A stretch of DNA of 64,000 bases from Erwinia aphidicola (GCF_014773485.1 NZ_JACXBP010000002.1:310001-374000), one strand, 5' to 3'; positions 52,675-63,738 are shown, counted from the stretch's first letter. Program-made: numbers and translations. The notes: generated from the letters alone by a model not told the origin.

Positions 52675-53220
52675 ATGACCAAGCAGCCCGATGACTGGCT
52701 CGACGAAGTACCCGATAACGAAGAAGAAGAAGACGAAGAGATTATCTGGGTCAGTAAAAGTGAGATTAAACGTGACGCCGAAGAGCTGAAGCGCCTCGGT
52801 GGTGAACTGGTGGAACTGGGGAAAAACTCCCTGGACAAGATCCCACTGGATGAAGATCTGCGTGCCGCGATTGAGCTGGCGCAGAAGATCAAGAAAGAGG
52901 GCCGCCGCCGCCAGATGCAGCTGATTGGTAAGATGCTGCGCTCGCGTGATGAAGAGCCGATCCGTACCGCGCTGGACAAGCTGAAGAACCGCCACAACCA
53001 GCAGGTTGCGCTGTTCCATAAGCTGGAAGTACTGCGTGACCGCCTGGTGGAACAGGGTGATGACGTGATCCCGGAGGTACTTAACCTCTACCCGGATGCG
53101 GACCGCCAGCAGCTGCGTGCGATGATCCGTAACGCGCAGAAAGAGAAAGCGACCAATAAGCCACCAAAAGCCTATCGTCAGATTTTCCAGTATCTGCGCG
53201 AATTAGCTCAGGCGTCATGA
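52675..53220 (+). CDS. yjgA: YjgA/DarP, 50S assembly factor
   Basis: 181-aa highly charged helical protein ([17 protein letters not shown]) that associates with late 50S particles. Same neighbours as in E. coli (pmbA divergent). Confidence 0.95.
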   Translation: MTKQPDDWLDEVPDNEEEEDEEIIWVSKSEIKRDAEELKRLGGELVELGKNSLDKIPLDEDLRAAIELAQKIKKEGRRRQMQLIGKMLRSRDEEPIRTALDKLKNRHNQQVALFHKLEVLRDRLVEQGDDVIPEVLNLYPDADRQQLRAMIRNAQKEKATNKPPKAYRQIFQYLRELAQAS

Positions 53221-53224
53221 CAGC

Positions 53225-53312
53225 CTGTTAAGGGCGGACCGAAAAGCAGGGTCCGCCCCTACAGACACCGATGTAGGGGCCGATCGTTTTTTTCGATCGG
53301 CCCGCCATACCC
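53225..53312. repeat. two GTAGGGG-type palindromes
   Basis: GGGCGGACC...GGTCCGCCCCTAC (53233-53261) followed by GTAGGGGCCGATCG-T7-CGATCGGCCC (53272-53303). Two different stems stand head to tail in a convergent gap and may serve as terminators. Confidence 0.82.
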
Positions 53313-53313
53313 G

Positions 53314-54666
53314 CTAAGCTAACCGGTCCAGCAACTTCTGATGGATCCCGCCAAAACCGCCGTTGCTCATCACCAGGATGGTATCCCCCGGCTGGGCTTT
53401 TTTGGCGATCATCTCGACCAGCGTATCAATATCCGCACTCCACTGCGCCGGCTGAATGCAGGCATCGGCAACCTCAGAGACCTGCCACGGAATGTGGTGC
53501 GGCTGGAACAGGAACACTTCATCCGCACGCGCCAGCGACGGGGCAAGATCGTTCTTGCTGATACCCATCTTCATGGTGTTTGAACGCGGTTCCAGCACCG
53601 CCAGAATGCGCGCGGTGCCGCCCACTTTGCCACGCAGCGCGGAGAGCGTGGCGAGGATAGCGGTCGGGTGGTGAGCAAAGTCATCGTACACTTTGATGCC
53701 GTTGCTCTCACCGCGCAGCTCCAGGCGGCGGCGGGCGTTGATAAAGTCATTCAGCGCACGCCCGGCATCTTCCGGCTTCACGCCCACATGGCGTGCCGCA
53801 GCAATCGCCATCATGCCGTTATGCATATTGTGCTCGCCAACCAGCGCCCAGTTGACCTCGGCTACGCGCTCACCGTCCAGCAGCACTTCCCAGTGCGACG
53901 CATCCGGCGACAGCTTCTTCGCCTGCCAGTGGCCGTTTTCACCCACGGTTTCCTGCTCGCTCCAGCAGCCCATCGCCATCACCTGCTTAATATTGGCATC
54001 GTGCTCCGGCAGGATGATCTTGCCCTGCCCCGGCACGATGCGCACCAGGTGGTGGAACTGCTTTTGCACCGCACGCAGATCGTCAAAGATATCGGCGTGG
54101 TCAAACTCAAGGTTGTTGAGGATCAGGGTGCGCGGACAGTAGTGCACGAACTTGGAACGCTTGTCGAAGAACGCACAGTCGTACTCGTCGGCCTCGATCA
54201 CGAAGAATGGGCTTTTTCCTAAATTCGCTGAAACCTCGAAATTCCCCGGTACCCCACCAATCACAAACCCTGGCTGATAGCCGCAGGCCTGTAAAATCCA
54301 CGCTGCCATGCCGGCGGTGGTGGTTTTACCGTGGGTTCCCGCCACCGCAATCACCCAGCGGTCGCGCAGCACGTAATCGTGCAGCCACTGCGGGCCGGAG
54401 AGGTAAGGAATATTGCGCTCCAGCACTGCTTCCACACACGGATTGCCGCGCGTCATGGCGTTGCCGATGATCACCAGGTCCGGGGCGGGATCGAGCTGTG
54501 AGGCGTCATAACCCTGAATTAAATCAATACCCTGCTTTTCCAGCAGCGTGCTCATTGGCGGGTAGACGTTAGCATCTGAGCCCGTGACTTCATGGCCAAG
54601 CTCGCGTGCCAGCATCGCCAGACCGCCCATGAAAGTGCCACAGATACCGAGGATATGAATACGCAT
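53314..54666 (-). CDS. mpl: Mpl, UDP-MurNAc:tripeptide ligase
   Basis: 450-aa Mur ligase that recycles murein tripeptide. Start M-R-I-H-I-L-G-I-C-G-T-F-M-G-G (the frame opens 37 codons earlier without need). ATP loop A-G-T-H-G-K-T-T-T near 115 and D-D-F-A-H-H-P-T near 340. Divergent from fbp. Confidence 0.95.
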   Translation of the reverse strand: MRIHILGICGTFMGGLAMLARELGHEVTGSDANVYPPMSTLLEKQGIDLIQGYDASQLDPAPDLVIIGNAMTRGNPCVEAVLERNIPYLSGPQWLHDYVLRDRWVIAVAGTHGKTTTAGMAAWILQACGYQPGFVIGGVPGNFEVSANLGKSPFFVIEADEYDCAFFDKRSKFVHYCPRTLILNNLEFDHADIFDDLRAVQKQFHHLVRIVPGQGKIILPEHDANIKQVMAMGCWSEQETVGENGHWQAKKLSPDASHWEVLLDGERVAEVNWALVGEHNMHNGMMAIAAARHVGVKPEDAGRALNDFINARRRLELRGESNGIKVYDDFAHHPTAILATLSALRGKVGGTARILAVLEPRSNTMKMGISKNDLAPSLARADEVFLFQPHHIPWQVSEVADACIQPAQWSADIDTLVEMIAKKAQPGDTILVMSNGGFGGIHQKLLDRLA

Positions 54667-54833
54667 AAAAGGTCCGTTGCTTAAAAAGTTCCCGCACAGT
54701 GTACCGTCCCCATCGTGCGGAAGAAACGGATTTGCCCTATGTTCTTTAGCGCCCAATCGGCTAGACTGCGTACGCATACGTTGGCAGTTTGTGAAGCAGG
54801 CTGCTACTCAACCGCAGATTCAGGGATTGTGTT

Positions 54834-55838
54834 ATGAAAACGTTAGGCGAATTCATCGTCGAGAAGCAACACGACTTTCCGCACGCGACAGGCGAACTGA
54901 CCGCGTTAATCTCCGCGATCAAGCTGGGCGCGAAGATCATCCACCGCGATATTAACAAAGCTGGCCTGGTCGATATTCTCGGCGCCAGCGGCGCTGAAAA
55001 TATTCAGGGCGAAGAACAGATGAAGCTCGATCTGTTTGCCAACGAAAAGCTGAAGGCGGCTCTGAAAGCGCGCGGTATCGTGGCCGGTATCGCCTCTGAA
55101 GAAGAAGATGAGATTGTGATCTTCGAAGGCGTCGAAAACGGCAAGTACGTGGTGCTGATGGATCCGCTTGACGGCTCCTCCAACATCGACGTTAACGTGT
55201 CTGTCGGTACCATCTTCTCCATCTACCGCCGTATTACCCCACCGGGTACACCGGTCACCGAAGAAGACTTCCTGCAGCCGGGCAGCCAGCAGGTTGCGGC
55301 CGGGTACGTGGTTTACGGCTCCTCCACCATGCTGGTTTATACCACCGGCTGTGGCGTGCATGCCTTCACTTACGACCCGTCACTGGGCGTGTTCTGCCTG
55401 AGCGCAGAGCGTATGACCTTCCCGGAGAAGGGTTACACCTACTCGATCAACGAAGGTAACTATATCCGCTTCCCGCAGGGTGTGAAAAAGTACCTCAAAT
55501 TCTGCCAGGAAGAGGATAAAGAGACGCACCGTCCTTACACCTCACGCTATATCGGCTCGCTGGTGGCGGACTTCCACCGCAACCTGCTGAAAGGCGGCAT
55601 CTACCTGTACCCAAGCACTGCCAGCCACCCGAAAGGCAAGCTGCGCCTGCTGTACGAGTGCAATCCGATGGCGTTCCTGGCGGAGCAGGCCGGCGGTAAA
55701 GCCTCTGATGGTAAAAACCGTATTCTTGATCTGGTGCCGCAAAGCCTGCACGAGCGCTCACCGTTCTTCGTCGGTAACGATCATATGGTCGACGACACTG
55801 AACGCTTCCTGCGTGAGTTCCCGGATAACGGCAACTGA
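54834..55838 (+). CDS. fbp: fructose-1,6-bisphosphatase class 1
   Basis: 334-aa gluconeogenic enzyme. [10 protein letters not shown] metal site near 115, S-E-E-E-D-E loop near 90, and [10 protein letters not shown] near 275. Same length class as E. coli Fbp (332). Confidence 0.96.
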   Translation: MKTLGEFIVEKQHDFPHATGELTALISAIKLGAKIIHRDINKAGLVDILGASGAENIQGEEQMKLDLFANEKLKAALKARGIVAGIASEEEDEIVIFEGVENGKYVVLMDPLDGSSNIDVNVSVGTIFSIYRRITPPGTPVTEEDFLQPGSQQVAAGYVVYGSSTMLVYTTGCGVHAFTYDPSLGVFCLSAERMTFPEKGYTYSINEGNYIRFPQGVKKYLKFCQEEDKETHRPYTSRYIGSLVADFHRNLLKGGIYLYPSTASHPKGKLRLLYECNPMAFLAEQAGGKASDGKNRILDLVPQSLHERSPFFVGNDHMVDDTERFLREFPDNGN

Positions 55839-55842
55839 TTCG

Positions 55843-55900
55843 TAGGGGTCGGGCATGCCCGACCCGCGTTGATCAGGGCGAGGCATGCCTCGCCCCTACG
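55843..55900. repeat. two GTAGGGG-type palindromes with GCATGC loops
   Basis: GTAGGGGTCGGGCATGCCCGACCC then GGGCGAGGCATGCCTCGCCCCTAC: the same edges, different stems. Between convergent fbp and the chemoreceptor gene. Confidence 0.85.
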
Positions 55901-55902
55901 AT

Positions 55903-57468
55903 TTAGGCGACGTGAGTGACTTTAAACACCGCCATTGTCTGCACTAACTGCTGCGACTGCTCTTCCAGCGACTGGGTGGCAGCGGCGGCTTCTTCGACCA
56001 GCGCGGCGTTCTGCTGTGCCACTTCATCCATCTGCGTCACCGCCTGATTCACCTGCTCGATGCCCCGGCTCTGCTCCTGCGACGCGCTGGAGATCTCTTT
56101 CATCAGGGTGGTCACGCGCATCACCTCGCTGGAGATCTCATCCATGGTTTCCCCGGCTTTGGTCGCCATGTCGCTGCCTTCGTTGACGCGAACTTGCGAC
56201 TCCGCAATCAGCGTACGGATCTCTTTAGCGGCGGTGGCACTGCGCTGTGCGAGGTTGCGCACTTCGCTGGCGACCACGGCGAAACCACGCCCTTGCTCAC
56301 CTGCTCGCGCCGCTTCCACCGAGGCATTCAGCGCCAGAATATTGGTCTGGAAGGCGATACCGTCGATAACGCCGAGGATGTCGCCAATGCGCTGGGAGCT
56401 GTTGGCGATCTCCGCCATTTTCTCCATCACGTAGCACACCACTTCGGCGCCTTTATCGGCCGTGTCCGAGACCGAGCGCGCCAGCAGGTGCGCCTGCTGG
56501 GCATTATCCGCATTCTGCTTCACGGTGGCGGTCAGCTGCTCCATGCTGGCGGCGGTCTGCTCCAGCGAGGCGGCCGACTCTTCAGTGCGCTGCGAGAGGT
56601 TGAGGTTGCCAGAGGCCAGCTCGCGGCTGCCGACGTCAATCTGCATGCTGGCGTCGCGCACCAGGCTGACCGAGTGCTGCAGCGACTGCTGCATGCTGCC
56701 GAGCGCAGCATTGAGGCGGCCCAGTTCGGTATTGCCGCTTTCCGGTACCGGCTGGGTGAGATCGCCTGCCGCGACATGCTCCAGATGCTTAATCGCGCCA
56801 TCCAGCGGCTTCAACAGCAGTTCACGCAGCACCATCCACGCCAGCGCGACCAGCAGCAGGGTCAGGCCGCCCGCTACCAGAATCAGCACCGTCATCAGCG
56901 TTTGATTGCGTGCCGCCTGCGCCAGCTGAGCCTCGCTCACCTCATCGGCATAGCTGCCGAAATTATTGACCGCATCGGAGAACTTACCGGCCAGCGGGGA
57001 GATGTTGCCCTCCAGCACCTCGTAGTAGTCATCCGCGCTCTGCTTTTGCAGCGCGTTCATCATCGGCGTGATGCCGCCGTCCAGGTAATTCTTGTAGGTG
57101 GCGACCACCGCATCGGCCAGCGTTTTACCGTGCGCCGTCACCGTACCGGCATCGACGAATCGTTTCAGCTCTTGCTGTGAAATAGCCACATAACTGGCAG
57201 AACGCCTGGCGATGGTAGCCGCTTCATCCGGCAAGCCAACCTCAAGCTTGCGAATGGCCAGCGCGGCGGTAGCGCGGGTGCGCAGCAGGTTGCCATTAGT
57301 GATATATAAGGCATTGAGTTCAATACCCTGGATGCGATTGATAACATCCAGCGAGCGATTTCCTTTCTGAATAGCGATAATCCCCATGATGCTGACCACC
57401 AGCAGCAATAGCGTCATCAGTGAGAGCAGCACCAGTAATCCCGAGCGTATTGAAATCTTCTTCAGCAT
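55903..57468 (-). CDS. methyl-accepting chemotaxis protein
   Basis: 521-aa chemoreceptor: membrane segment about 10-32, a periplasmic four-helix ligand domain (35-190), a second segment (190-212), HAMP, and a signalling domain with tip [20 protein letters not shown]. Methylation helices flank it. The C-terminal N-W-E-T/S-F tether for CheR is absent, so it resembles low-abundance receptors. Ligand unknown. Confidence 0.92.
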   Translation of the reverse strand: MLKKISIRSGLLVLLSLMTLLLLVVSIMGIIAIQKGNRSLDVINRIQGIELNALYITNGNLLRTRATAALAIRKLEVGLPDEAATIARRSASYVAISQQELKRFVDAGTVTAHGKTLADAVVATYKNYLDGGITPMMNALQKQSADDYYEVLEGNISPLAGKFSDAVNNFGSYADEVSEAQLAQAARNQTLMTVLILVAGGLTLLLVALAWMVLRELLLKPLDGAIKHLEHVAAGDLTQPVPESGNTELGRLNAALGSMQQSLQHSVSLVRDASMQIDVGSRELASGNLNLSQRTEESAASLEQTAASMEQLTATVKQNADNAQQAHLLARSVSDTADKGAEVVCYVMEKMAEIANSSQRIGDILGVIDGIAFQTNILALNASVEAARAGEQGRGFAVVASEVRNLAQRSATAAKEIRTLIAESQVRVNEGSDMATKAGETMDEISSEVMRVTTLMKEISSASQEQSRGIEQVNQAVTQMDEVAQQNAALVEEAAAATQSLEEQSQQLVQTMAVFKVTHVA

Positions 57469-57564
57469 GATTGTTGTCCCGATAAGATAGTCAGATTATT
57501 CAAGAGCGTTAAATCGTCATCATTATCGGCACTTCTGCGGTTAATCTTTACCCTTCGCGCAGGG

Positions 57565-58110
57565 TTATGTGCCTTCTGAGACCTCCAGCCTGATCTGAGT
57601 CAATAACGACGTCCGATCGCGCACGCTGGAAAACCCCGGCGCAAAGCGCGGCAGCAGCGACAGCGTAAAGCGCAGGTGCTGACCCGGTTCACGCATAACA
57701 ATGCGGCTTTCCGGCTCGGCGAAGACCTCACTCAGCGGCTGCGCGCTCTCCGGACTTCCCCCTGACGGCAGAAAATTGAAGCTGGCCGCGCGGCTGTCGA
57801 GGCGGGCATCATGCAGCCGCAGCTGCATCTCACCCTGTTGCCCGAAGGCAAAGGCCGCTTCTGCGCCCTGCGCTGAGGTGAAGCGCACGCTGATAATTTG
57901 TGGCGCATCGCAGTCAATGCCGATCTGCACCTCGCGCGCCGTCAGGCTCAATTTTTCTGCCGAGCCGGGGATAAGGTGGCGATTCAACTCGCCGTAATCG
58001 ATGCGCCCACCGTGGCTGGTCACGTGACAGGCTGCTTCTGCTGACGCCGCAGAGAGCAGCGTGGCCAGAATCAGCAGGCTGTTACAGGCACTGCGCGATA
58101 ACTTTTTCAT
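57565..58110 (-). CDS. DUF1120-type fimbrial protein (last gene of operon)
   Basis: 181-aa secreted protein with a signal peptide ending S-A-E-A and early cysteine A-C-H-V-T; a second cysteine D-C-D lies 65 residues later. The late block P-G-Q-H-L-R-F-T-L-S-L-L-P resembles P-A-G-Q-H-L-S-F-T-L-K-L-H-P in the partial gene at 63813, so the two are paralogues. It overlaps the usher gene by 29 bp. Possibly an adaptor or tip subunit. Confidence 0.75.
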   Translation of the reverse strand: MKKLSRSACNSLLILATLLSAASAEAACHVTSHGGRIDYGELNRHLIPGSAEKLSLTAREVQIGIDCDAPQIISVRFTSAQGAEAAFAFGQQGEMQLRLHDARLDSRAASFNFLPSGGSPESAQPLSEVFAEPESRIVMREPGQHLRFTLSLLPRFAPGFSSVRDRTSLLTQIRLEVSEGT

Positions 58111-60496
58111 ACAGTTGTTTCTCCGATCTGCTGTTTTTGCTGTCGTAATGGAATTCACAGCGCTGTTCGCCGCTGCCGGTCTCGGCGACAAGATGCACCT
58201 GTTCGGGGGCGTTGCTTAGCCAGACCACGCCATCATCGATGGCGCTGGTGATGTAATTGTTTTTTCGATCCCAGACGCGGCTGCCGCGCGGCAGCGGTTT
58301 ACCGTTAGCCAGCGTCAGGTTGAACAGCAGGCGATTGCTGGTGAGCATGGCATAGCGAAACTTTTTCACCGTGCCGCGCGCCAGCGTGGCATCACGGTGA
58401 CCGTTACTGATATCAATATGTTTTGGCAGCTTCTCGGTATTCACATCGATGCTGCTGCGCTGCCACGGCGTCATCGACGGCACCAGCGCCCGCCCACGCC
58501 AGTCGGTCCAGCTGGTGCCGCCGGGCGAGACGATCTCCACCCCGGCCAGCTTCTCATTCAGCTCCACCACGCCGAAGGTATCGCCAATGCGCGAGGCGGT
58601 GAAGGTCAGCCCTCCCTCATGCAGCGCCATGCCCCCGTTAAGGCCAAGGGAGTAATTTTGCTGCCCGGCGCTGTCGTAACCTGCGGTGGCGTTCATCCAC
58701 GTATAGTGCAGATTGGTGTTCAGGGCGCCGTAGACCGACGAGGCTCTTCCCGTCAGGTCGCGCTCGGTCGAGAGCTGGTAGTTACTGTTGTCAGAGAGTT
58801 CGCCACTGCTCTCCAGCCCAATACGTTCGCTGTCATTGCTGCGACGGTAGTAGCTGTTTTGCCGCTGTTCGCCGAGCGGGAAGCTCAGGTTAAGCGACAG
58901 CTGGCGGTCGTTGCTTCGCCCGTCACTGCCGTGTGAAGCGTGCACCGTCACCAGCGTAGACGCCACGCGCTTACTCCAGCCAAGGGTGTGAAAGCGCGAA
59001 GGTTTGCCATCATGCGAGCGTTGAGATACCGCGTGGCTGTAGGTGAATCGCCCCAGTTTAGGGGGCGCCCAGGCCAACATCAGGCTGTACTGGGTGGTGC
59101 CCTCTTTCTTTGTCGTGCGCTGGCGATCCGTCGCTTCAGCCGGCGTGAGAAAACCACTGCTGCTTTTAGTCAGCCCGACGCTGGCGGAGAAGGTGTCAGA
59201 GAACTGATAGCGCGTGTTCAGCCGCAGCTGTCTGCTGACCTGGCGACGGTAGCTGTCATTGACCGCGACCAGCTGCGACATGACCGTCAGCGCGGGCAGC
59301 GGGGCGGACGAAGCCGCCAGCGCCAGCGAATGATACTGCCGGGATAGCAGCATGCCGCTTTGCAGATCGAGCCACCCTGCCGGCTGCCACTGCTGCGACA
59401 GCGTCGCCAGCAGCGGTTGCTCGCCACCGCCGCTGTTGCGCATCTTTCCGATCGCCAGCGAGTAGCCCTGCGCGCTGGAGGTGAGCGTGCGCCCGAAGCC
59501 GCTGGCCGGTACGCTGAACTGCTGCACGCGTCCATCGGTTTCCGTTACCGTTACCTCAAGATCGGCATTGCGATTTTTCACCGGAATATTATCCAGCGTG
59601 AAGGCGCCTGCCGGTACCAGCGTACGAAAAACCTCCATGCCATACTGGCGGATTTCGACTCTTGCCTGGGCCGTCGCGCTAAAGCCGTTTACCGTCACGC
59701 CGGAACCTTTCTCCGGATTCAGGCCGTTGTCCGGCATCAGCTGTACGCCGTTAATGACGCCCAGCGCAAAGGGCGTATTGCTGACATTCACCACCCCCGC
59801 CTGCAGCAGTTTGTTGAGCGGCTGCAGATAGCGCTGCGCCCAGAGCGAGCTGATTTCGCCGCCCACTTTGCCATCCATCTTCTGAAACTGCTGGCGACTG
59901 CGCACCAGCCAGTTATTAACATTGATGCCGTTCTCGGTGTTCAGCCAGCTGTAACGCTCCTGCCAGCCGCGCGCGCGCGCCAGCGAGGTATAGAATTCGT
60001 AGTTGAGCATGCCCGCGCCACCGCCCTCTTCACCCTGCAGCGCCGGATCCTCCTGCTGCAGTCGATCCTGCGGCACCACCAGGCTGACCGTCAGACGGTA
60101 GGGACGATAGCGAATGCTAACGTCAGGATCGCTGTCGGCCCAGTCATGACAGGCGGCACTCTCCTCGCCTGCCGGGCCGTCAGGCCGCACCTCTTTCACG
60201 CCCAGCTGCTGAAACAGTTTGGGCGTAAAGCACAGTGCCCCCTGCGGGCCAAAACGCACCCGAAAGGCGCCCACCATCTGGCCGTTCAGGCTGATATCCA
60301 CCAGGTTATCGCCTGCCGGGAAACGGTTGTTGCGCTCAAGCAGCTGCAGCATGCTGGGGTCGATACCGCTGCGCTTCAGGCGCCCCGCGTCCCAGCTGAC
60401 GGCGGCGCTGGCCGGCTGCGTCCCATCGTCTGCAGCGCCACAGCCAGAATGCAGGGCGCCAGCGAGGGTCAGCAGCAGAAGTAGCGGCCTGTTCAT
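58082..60496 (-). CDS. fimbrial outer-membrane usher
   Basis: 804-aa beta-barrel usher. Signal peptide, N-terminal domain (V-D-I-S-L-N-G-Q-M-V-G-A-F), plug/barrel with N-G-F-S-A-T-A-Q-A-R-V-E-I-R-Q-Y-G, and a C-terminal C-E-F-H-Y cysteine domain with S-A-I-D-D-G-V-V-W. It threads subunits brought by the chaperone. The start overlaps the chaperone stop by one base. Confidence 0.92.
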   Translation of the reverse strand: MNRPLLLLLTLAGALHSGCGAADDGTQPASAAVSWDAGRLKRSGIDPSMLQLLERNNRFPAGDNLVDISLNGQMVGAFRVRFGPQGALCFTPKLFQQLGVKEVRPDGPAGEESAACHDWADSDPDVSIRYRPYRLTVSLVVPQDRLQQEDPALQGEEGGGAGMLNYEFYTSLARARGWQERYSWLNTENGINVNNWLVRSRQQFQKMDGKVGGEISSLWAQRYLQPLNKLLQAGVVNVSNTPFALGVINGVQLMPDNGLNPEKGSGVTVNGFSATAQARVEIRQYGMEVFRTLVPAGAFTLDNIPVKNRNADLEVTVTETDGRVQQFSVPASGFGRTLTSSAQGYSLAIGKMRNSGGGEQPLLATLSQQWQPAGWLDLQSGMLLSRQYHSLALAASSAPLPALTVMSQLVAVNDSYRRQVSRQLRLNTRYQFSDTFSASVGLTKSSSGFLTPAEATDRQRTTKKEGTTQYSLMLAWAPPKLGRFTYSHAVSQRSHDGKPSRFHTLGWSKRVASTLVTVHASHGSDGRSNDRQLSLNLSFPLGEQRQNSYYRRSNDSERIGLESSGELSDNSNYQLSTERDLTGRASSVYGALNTNLHYTWMNATAGYDSAGQQNYSLGLNGGMALHEGGLTFTASRIGDTFGVVELNEKLAGVEIVSPGGTSWTDWRGRALVPSMTPWQRSSIDVNTEKLPKHIDISNGHRDATLARGTVKKFRYAMLTSNRLLFNLTLANGKPLPRGSRVWDRKNNYITSAIDDGVVWLSNAPEQVHLVAETGSGEQRCEFHYDSKNSRSEKQLYEKVIAQCL

Positions 60497-61191
60497 TAGC
60501 TGGCAAGCGAGACCGGCTGTTTAAACTTACCGGCAACATAGCCATATTTAGAGAGCGTCTGAATCTGCACCTGGCGACCCGACTGGACGCCTGCGCTTTC
60601 CGGCAGCGTCACGTTTAGCGACTGCCCCGGCAGGATGTAGCTTTTACTGAGCTTCAGTTTCCTTCTTAGCGGCAGCAGTTCAATCTCCTGCGCCAGGCGC
60701 ACCACCATGTCTGAGGGATTGGTGACGGTTAAGGTTGTGCCGCGCTGAGTCCATTTCAGCGCCTTCCACGGGTCAGCGCTCATCTCCAGCGCTGCCGGAT
60801 GGATAATGACCGGCAGATCCTGACGAATATTCATGCCAATACTGTTGGCGCCGCTGGCAGTCTGCGGCGGTATCCCTTCGAAAATAACCCGCTTCATGTG
60901 CTGATGCTGCAGCGGTTTATCCTGATTGAGAATAAAGCGCACGCGCTGCGTCTGACCGGCAGCAATGCGGCTAACGGGTTGAGTGACCAGTATCTGCGGC
61001 TCTTTATCATCCGGCAGGTCGTAAACTTTTACGTAAAGCAGCGCTTCGGTATCGCTGGTGTTGGTTATATTAATACTGCCACCGCCCTCTTCCTCATTAA
61101 TAAGCACCATTGAGGTTTCAGGTTTCATAATTGATGACTGCGCGAAAGGAGAAATAACAGCCAGTGATAATAATAAAGAACGTAATAACAT
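60496..61191 (-). CDS. periplasmic fimbrial chaperone
   Basis: 231-aa PapD-like chaperone. Signal peptide, then S-M-V-L-I-N-E-E-E-G-G-G-S-I-N-I-T-N-T, Q-T-Q-R-V-R-F-I-L for the G1 strand, and N-S-I-G-M-N-I-R-Q-D-L-P-V-I-I-H-P. The start at 61191 (M-L-L-R-S-L-L-L) gives a good signal sequence; the frame extends upstream. Confidence 0.92.
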   Translation of the reverse strand: MLLRSLLLSLAVISPFAQSSIMKPETSMVLINEEEGGGSINITNTSDTEALLYVKVYDLPDDKEPQILVTQPVSRIAAGQTQRVRFILNQDKPLQHQHMKRVIFEGIPPQTASGANSIGMNIRQDLPVIIHPAALEMSADPWKALKWTQRGTTLTVTNPSDMVVRLAQEIELLPLRRKLKLSKSYILPGQSLNVTLPESAGVQSGRQVQIQTLSKYGYVAGKFKQPVSLAS

Positions 61192-61344
61192 ATAAATAAA
61201 CTTTCCGTTAAAAATAACACATAGAGAAAAAGGACATGCCACCAGGGTTCGTGGCATGCCAAAGATAACTATTTTTTCTCTGCGTAATTCAGACTGTAAA
61301 GGCGTTAATTACGCCTCTATTAAGCGAGGGGAGATAACGTCAGG

Positions 61345-62013
61345 TCAGAGATAGACCACATCAAAAGTTGCCATACCGGAGAGCGTAATATCATCAGCGT
61401 TCCCGAGGTCGTTAATTGACGCAATATAGGGCGTGGCCGAAAGTCCCATGGTCAGCTCTTTGGTTGCCGCTGGCAACGCTTCGCCGTCCAGCGCTAAGCC
61501 ATACAGACTATTGCCGGATGCCTTCCATTGAATTTCCTGACTGCTGGCTGTCCAGCTGCTGCCGCCGGTATCCGACTCCAGCAGCATCACCGCCTGTTTG
61601 TCATCAGCATGGGCGTTCTTTGCCTCGGCACTCAGCGTCCAGGCGCCGATCATCTTGCCTTCTGACGTGGTACCCAGACTGAAATAGCTGGCGTCGTTTT
61701 TACCATCAATGCTGACTTGCCCTGCCAGTTCAGCAATATCGGCTGGCTTCACCAGCACCAGCGCGCTGGCTTCACAGGCAACTTTGAGGTTAACGCTTTT
61801 ACTCTCCAGCTGGGTTGCCCGGTTGGCGTGCAGGCTAGTGGCATCAATATCCCCCCAGTTAAGTACGCTGCCACCTTCCAGCGCAACGTTGCAGGCGGGT
61901 GGCTCGATAATCCCCCTGACCTGCAGCCGTGCCTGGGTTGCTGCCTGCGCCGCACTGAGAGATCCCAGCCCCAGCACAGCGGCGGCGACCAGTGGTAATG
62001 TCATTTTTTTCAT
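61345..62013 (-). CDS. DUF1120-type major fimbrial subunit (copy 2)
   Basis: 222-aa secreted protein: signal peptide, then A-R-L-Q-V-R-G-I-I-E-P-P-A-C-N-V and a second cysteine (V-A-C-E-A-S) about 40 residues later, ending with N-A-F/M-A-T-F-D-V-V-Y-L. It is the same length as the next gene and shares most motifs, indicating a duplication. It follows that gene by 29 bp. Confidence 0.82.
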   Translation of the reverse strand: MKKMTLPLVAAAVLGLGSLSAAQAATQARLQVRGIIEPPACNVALEGGSVLNWGDIDATSLHANRATQLESKSVNLKVACEASALVLVKPADIAELAGQVSIDGKNDASYFSLGTTSEGKMIGAWTLSAEAKNAHADDKQAVMLLESDTGGSSWTASSQEIQWKASGNSLYGLALDGEALPAATKELTMGLSATPYIASINDLGNADDITLSGMATFDVVYL

Positions 62014-62042
62014 ATTAATCACTCTTTAATTCAGGCGTTGTT

Positions 62043-62711
62043 TCAGAGGTAGACAATGTCAAAGGTCGCGTTGCCGTTGAGCGGGATATTCTCCAGCTTG
62101 CCCAGCTCGTCCGCCGGGGAGATAGCCGGGGTGACCTGGATATTCAGCATCACGTTTGAGGCGACCACCGGTGCAGCCGTTACGCTGTCGCTGAAGGCAT
62201 TCAGGGTTTCGCTATTACTCCACTCAATGGTGTTGATGCGGGTCCAGCTTGAACCATGGTCATCTGAGCTGACGAAGAAAATATCGGGTTTACTGTTCAG
62301 TTGAGATGCCTCGCGGATGGTGCTGATGCGGTAAACCCCCACCAGTTTGTTTTCTCGCGTGGCGCCGAGGCTGAACTGTAGCGCCGGATCGGGCACCCCA
62401 TCCAGCGGCGTGCCGGCCAGCTCCGCCACATCCTTCGATTTGATGGAAAACAGCGTTGGGGAGGCACAGCTAACGTTCAGGCTGGTGCTTTTCTGTGACA
62501 GCCAGGTCGGCTCATCGCGCTTCAACTCTGAGGCGCGGATCTTGCCCCAGTCCAGCCTGCCGCCGCCCTGAAAATCGATGTTGCACGAAGGAGGTTTAAT
62601 CACTCCGCGAATTTCCAGCATGGCGCTGTCTGCTGCCAGCGCGTTTTGGCTCACTGTCACGCTGCAGAGTAAGGCCAGAGCGCAGGAGAGTTTTTTTATC
62701 TTCAGTGTCAT
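62043..62711 (-). CDS. DUF1120-type major fimbrial subunit (copy 1)
   Basis: 222-aa paralogue of the next gene: M-L-E-I-R-G-V-I-K-P-P-S-C-N-I-D, L-D-W-G-K-I, V-S-C-A-S-P, then S-S-D-D-H-G-S-S-W-T and final N-A-T-F-D-I-V-Y-L, the donor/acceptor strand at the end. First gene of the operon. The start at 62711 is chosen for its signal peptide. Confidence 0.82.
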   Translation of the reverse strand: MTLKIKKLSCALALLCSVTVSQNALAADSAMLEIRGVIKPPSCNIDFQGGGRLDWGKIRASELKRDEPTWLSQKSTSLNVSCASPTLFSIKSKDVAELAGTPLDGVPDPALQFSLGATRENKLVGVYRISTIREASQLNSKPDIFFVSSDDHGSSWTRINTIEWSNSETLNAFSDSVTAAPVVASNVMLNIQVTPAISPADELGKLENIPLNGNATFDIVYL

Positions 62712-63178
62712 TGTTGTAGTCCGTAACTGAGGGGGGCTATGGCAGTGGGAATACACCGCAATCACCCCAACAAGATTCGCAGCCATCATAGTTTTCCTGT
62801 CTGGTAAGTCACTTTATTAATCTATTAATCTCTCGCTAAAAGAAGAAAAGCAGTCATTAATGCTGGCTAAAGCGGCATTCACCGCTGTTCCACTCCCCTG
62901 CAGCAGGGGCAGACAGGGAAGCTGCAGGTCAGAGAAAAAGGGGCGCTGAGCGTGGCGTTTTTTTGCACAAAATGGAGATTATTAATCGATTAATCTGCTT
63001 AAAACGGCAGCGCTTAAGCTTTTTTAATCCCTGTAGCGCATCAGCGGCAGCGTTTTTTCTCGCAAACACGGCGCCACCGCGCTCAGGTCTATTCTGAAAG
63101 CCGGAAAAAGGGGGGTGCGTTGCCGGGTGAGATAGCTATAATACCTGGCACTTAACTACGCTAATTAAAGGAATCGAA
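62712..63178. other. divergent control region of the fimbrial operon and ppa
   Basis: Holds repeated TTAATC motifs: TTAATCTATTAATCT at about 62817-62831 and the palindrome ATTAATCGATTAAT at 62981-62994, candidates for a fimbrial regulator. TATAAT at 63137-63142 is the ppa -10. No gene is supported here. Confidence 0.5.
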
Positions 63179-63706
63179 ATGAGCCTGAACCACGTTCCTG
63201 CGGGCAAAGACCTGCCAGATGATATCTACGTCGTGATTGAGATCCCAGCGAATGCCTCTCCGATCAAATACGAAGTCGACAAAGAGACTGGCGCGCTGTT
63301 CGTAGACCGCTTCATGGCGACTGCGATGTTCTACCCGTGCAACTACGGTTACATCAACAACACCCTCTCCCTGGATGGTGACCCGGTAGACGTGCTGGTG
63401 CCAACCCCGTACCCACTGCAGCCAGGTTCAGTGATCCGCTGCCGTCCGGTAGGCGTGCTGAAAATGACCGACGAATCGGGTGAAGATGCCAAGGTTGTTG
63501 CCGTTCCACACAGCAAGCTGAGCAAAGAGTATGAGCACATCCAGGATGTGAACGACCTGCCAGAACTGCTGCGCGGCCAGATCACCCACTTCTTCGAGCA
63601 GTACAAAGCGCTGGAAAAAGGGAAATGGGTTAAAGTTGACGGTTGGGAAGGTGTGGCAGCGGCTAAAGCTGAAATTGTTTCTTCTTTCGAGCGTGCAGCA
63701 AAATAA
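63179..63706 (+). CDS. ppa: inorganic pyrophosphatase
   Basis: 175-aa type I pyrophosphatase. The metal-binding D-G-D-P-V-D-V-L is near residue 65, with Y-G-Y-I before it and E-D-A-K after. AAAGGAATCGAA precedes the ATG. Same length class as E. coli (176). Confidence 0.97.
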   Translation: MSLNHVPAGKDLPDDIYVVIEIPANASPIKYEVDKETGALFVDRFMATAMFYPCNYGYINNTLSLDGDPVDVLVPTPYPLQPGSVIRCRPVGVLKMTDESGEDAKVVAVPHSKLSKEYEHIQDVNDLPELLRGQITHFFEQYKALEKGKWVKVDGWEGVAAAKAEIVSSFERAAK

Positions 63707-63738
63707 TCCGTGCAGGAGATGAACTCTCCTCCGCGTTA